Assembly (NCBI GenBank): GCA_023451115.1
Contig: JAEXFV010000090.1
Span: forward strand, 1 to 6,746
Origin: Bacillota bacterium
Lineage (GTDB): Bacteria; Bacillota; Clostridia; Christensenellales; CAG-138
Reading direction: 5' to 3'
DNA: 6,746 bases
A program made the position numbers and the translations under genes. This document shows, piece by piece, positions 6,189 to 6,746 of this stretch; position 1 is the stretch's first letter; every line of letters begins with the position of its first letter. The notes under the pieces were generated by a model. The model had not been told where the DNA came from. It saw nothing but the letters and a program-made list of their open reading frames with translations, and searched no databases.

Positions 6189-6746
6189 ATGAAGAAGCTA
6201 CTCGCACTGGCAATGGTTCTGCTCATGGTATTGGCCCTGGTTGCTTGCTCCACCCCACAGGAGGCCCCGGCGCAAGCGGAACAACCTGCGGCGCAGTCGG
6301 AGGCGCCGGCTGCCTCGGAAGCACCTGCGGCTCCAGCAGAGAGTGAGGCTCCTGCAGAGTCGGAGGCCTACAATGTGGCAATCCTAACCTGGTCTATGGC
6401 GGAAGAATTTGGTGTGGACGTTGTTGCTGGCGCACAATATGCGGCAGATGAGCATGGAATTAACCTGATCAACCTGGATCCTGCCGGCGACATGCAAAAA
6501 GAAATTGCCATTATTGAGGACTTGGTGCAGCAAGATATCGACGCTGTGATCATTGCCCCAGTAGATGCAGAAGCGGTTATGCCCTACATCGATATGATGG
6601 TTGAGGCAGGCATTGTGGTAGTTGACTATGACATTGAAACCAAAGCGTTCTGTAATGCCTATGTAATGTCCGATCACTATCAGGGTGGCTGGGATTCCGG
6701 CGAAGTGTTCCTGAAGAAGCATGGCCCTGAAGGTACGGTGCTGATC
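6189..6746 (+). CDS. Sugar-binding lipoprotein, RbsB-like, 3' end cut off by the window
   Basis: The first 186 codons are visible, with no stop before the window edge. The N-terminus MKKLLALAM begins a lipoprotein signal peptide, with lipobox LVAC and Cys20 as the lipidated residue, so the mature protein is anchored on the outer face of the membrane. Residues 21-60 form a Pro/Ala/Glu/Ser/Gln linker. From about 61 the type I periplasmic-binding-protein fold (Peripla_BP_4) begins: VAILTW (63-68), GAQYAADEHG (81-90), VIIAPVDAEAV (120-130) and VVVDYD (143-148), in the same order as E. coli RbsB. It would deliver the ligand to the permease and ATPase encoded just upstream. The ribose-contact Asp-Arg of RbsB reads Asp146-Tyr147 here, and the NNPFF contact region reads MAEEF (70-74), so ribose is an unlikely ligand. 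About 150 or more residues should follow outside the window. Confidence 0.93.
   Translation, partial: MKKLLALAMVLLMVLALVACSTPQEAPAQAEQPAAQSEAPAASEAPAAPAESEAPAESEAYNVAILTWSMAEEFGVDVVAGAQYAADEHGINLINLDPAGDMQKEIAIIEDLVQQDIDAVIIAPVDAEAVMPYIDMMVEAGIVVVDYDIETKAFCNAYVMSDHYQGGWDSGEVFLKKHGPEGTVLI
6297..6368 (+). repeat. Degenerate SEAPA repeats in the lipoprotein linker
   Basis: Residues 37-41, 43-47 and 52-56 each read SEAPA and residues 58-60 read SEA. The DNA copies differ at synonymous positions (TCG, AGT; GAG, GAA; GCG, GCA, GCT), so this is an old or selected repeat rather than a recent slippage. Such linkers space the binding domain from the membrane anchor and are common in clostridial solute-binding lipoproteins. 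Confidence 0.7.

Noticed and set aside
6384..6722. A 112-codon open frame on the - strand opposite the binding-protein gene
   Set aside because: The + strand carries a clear lipoprotein signal and binding-protein fold that stays open to the window edge; the reverse frame is a shadow.
1..6746. CRISPR arrays, tRNA or rRNA genes, insertion sequences, attachment sites
   Set aside because: No regularly spaced direct repeats, no cloverleaf or rRNA-like segments, and no transposase or integrase frames were seen; the window is nearly all sugar-operon coding sequence.

Overview
This window looks like part of one sugar-uptake and catabolism operon from a low-to-mid-GC Firmicute, most likely an uncultured gut-type clostridium. 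The reasons are strong purine-rich Shine-Dalgarno sites (AGGAG or AAAGGA type) before most genes, a Gram-positive style lipoprotein substrate-binding protein with a Pro/Ala/Glu/Ser linker, and protein sequences that resemble clostridial and enterobacterial sugar operons. The genus cannot be named from the sequence. All supported genes are on the + strand. Both outermost genes run off the window, so the operon's promoter, regulator and terminator are not visible. No gene-free stretch reaches 300 bases; the longest gaps are 71 and 87 bases.

Layout. 1-753: the 3' part of a short-chain dehydrogenase/reductase (SDR). 790-1593: a BtpA-family TIM-barrel protein very like E. coli SgcQ. 1620-2633: a double-SIS-domain protein of the FrlB/FraB deglycase type. 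2636-3547: a PfkB-family sugar kinase most like fructoselysine 6-kinase (FrlD). 3548-3618: an unusual leader with a strong ribosome-binding site, a possible 8-residue peptide and two small inverted repeats, one enclosing the next start codon. 3619-5112: an RbsA/MglA-type double ATPase. 5109-6101: an RbsC-type permease. 6102-6188: a gap holding overlapping alternative stem-loops. 6189-6746: the N-terminal part of an RbsB-like lipoprotein.

How the genes may work together. The ABC proteins would import a sugar or sugar conjugate. The kinase would phosphorylate it, and the SIS protein would cleave or isomerise the phosphate. The FrlB/FrlD-like pair, including a conserved Glu/His pair in the SIS protein, points to an Amadori-type (fructosamine) substrate. 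The SDR and the SgcQ-like protein are not part of the known frl route, and the importer is of the ribose/galactose class. The combination therefore suggests a variant route whose substrate cannot be read from the sequence.
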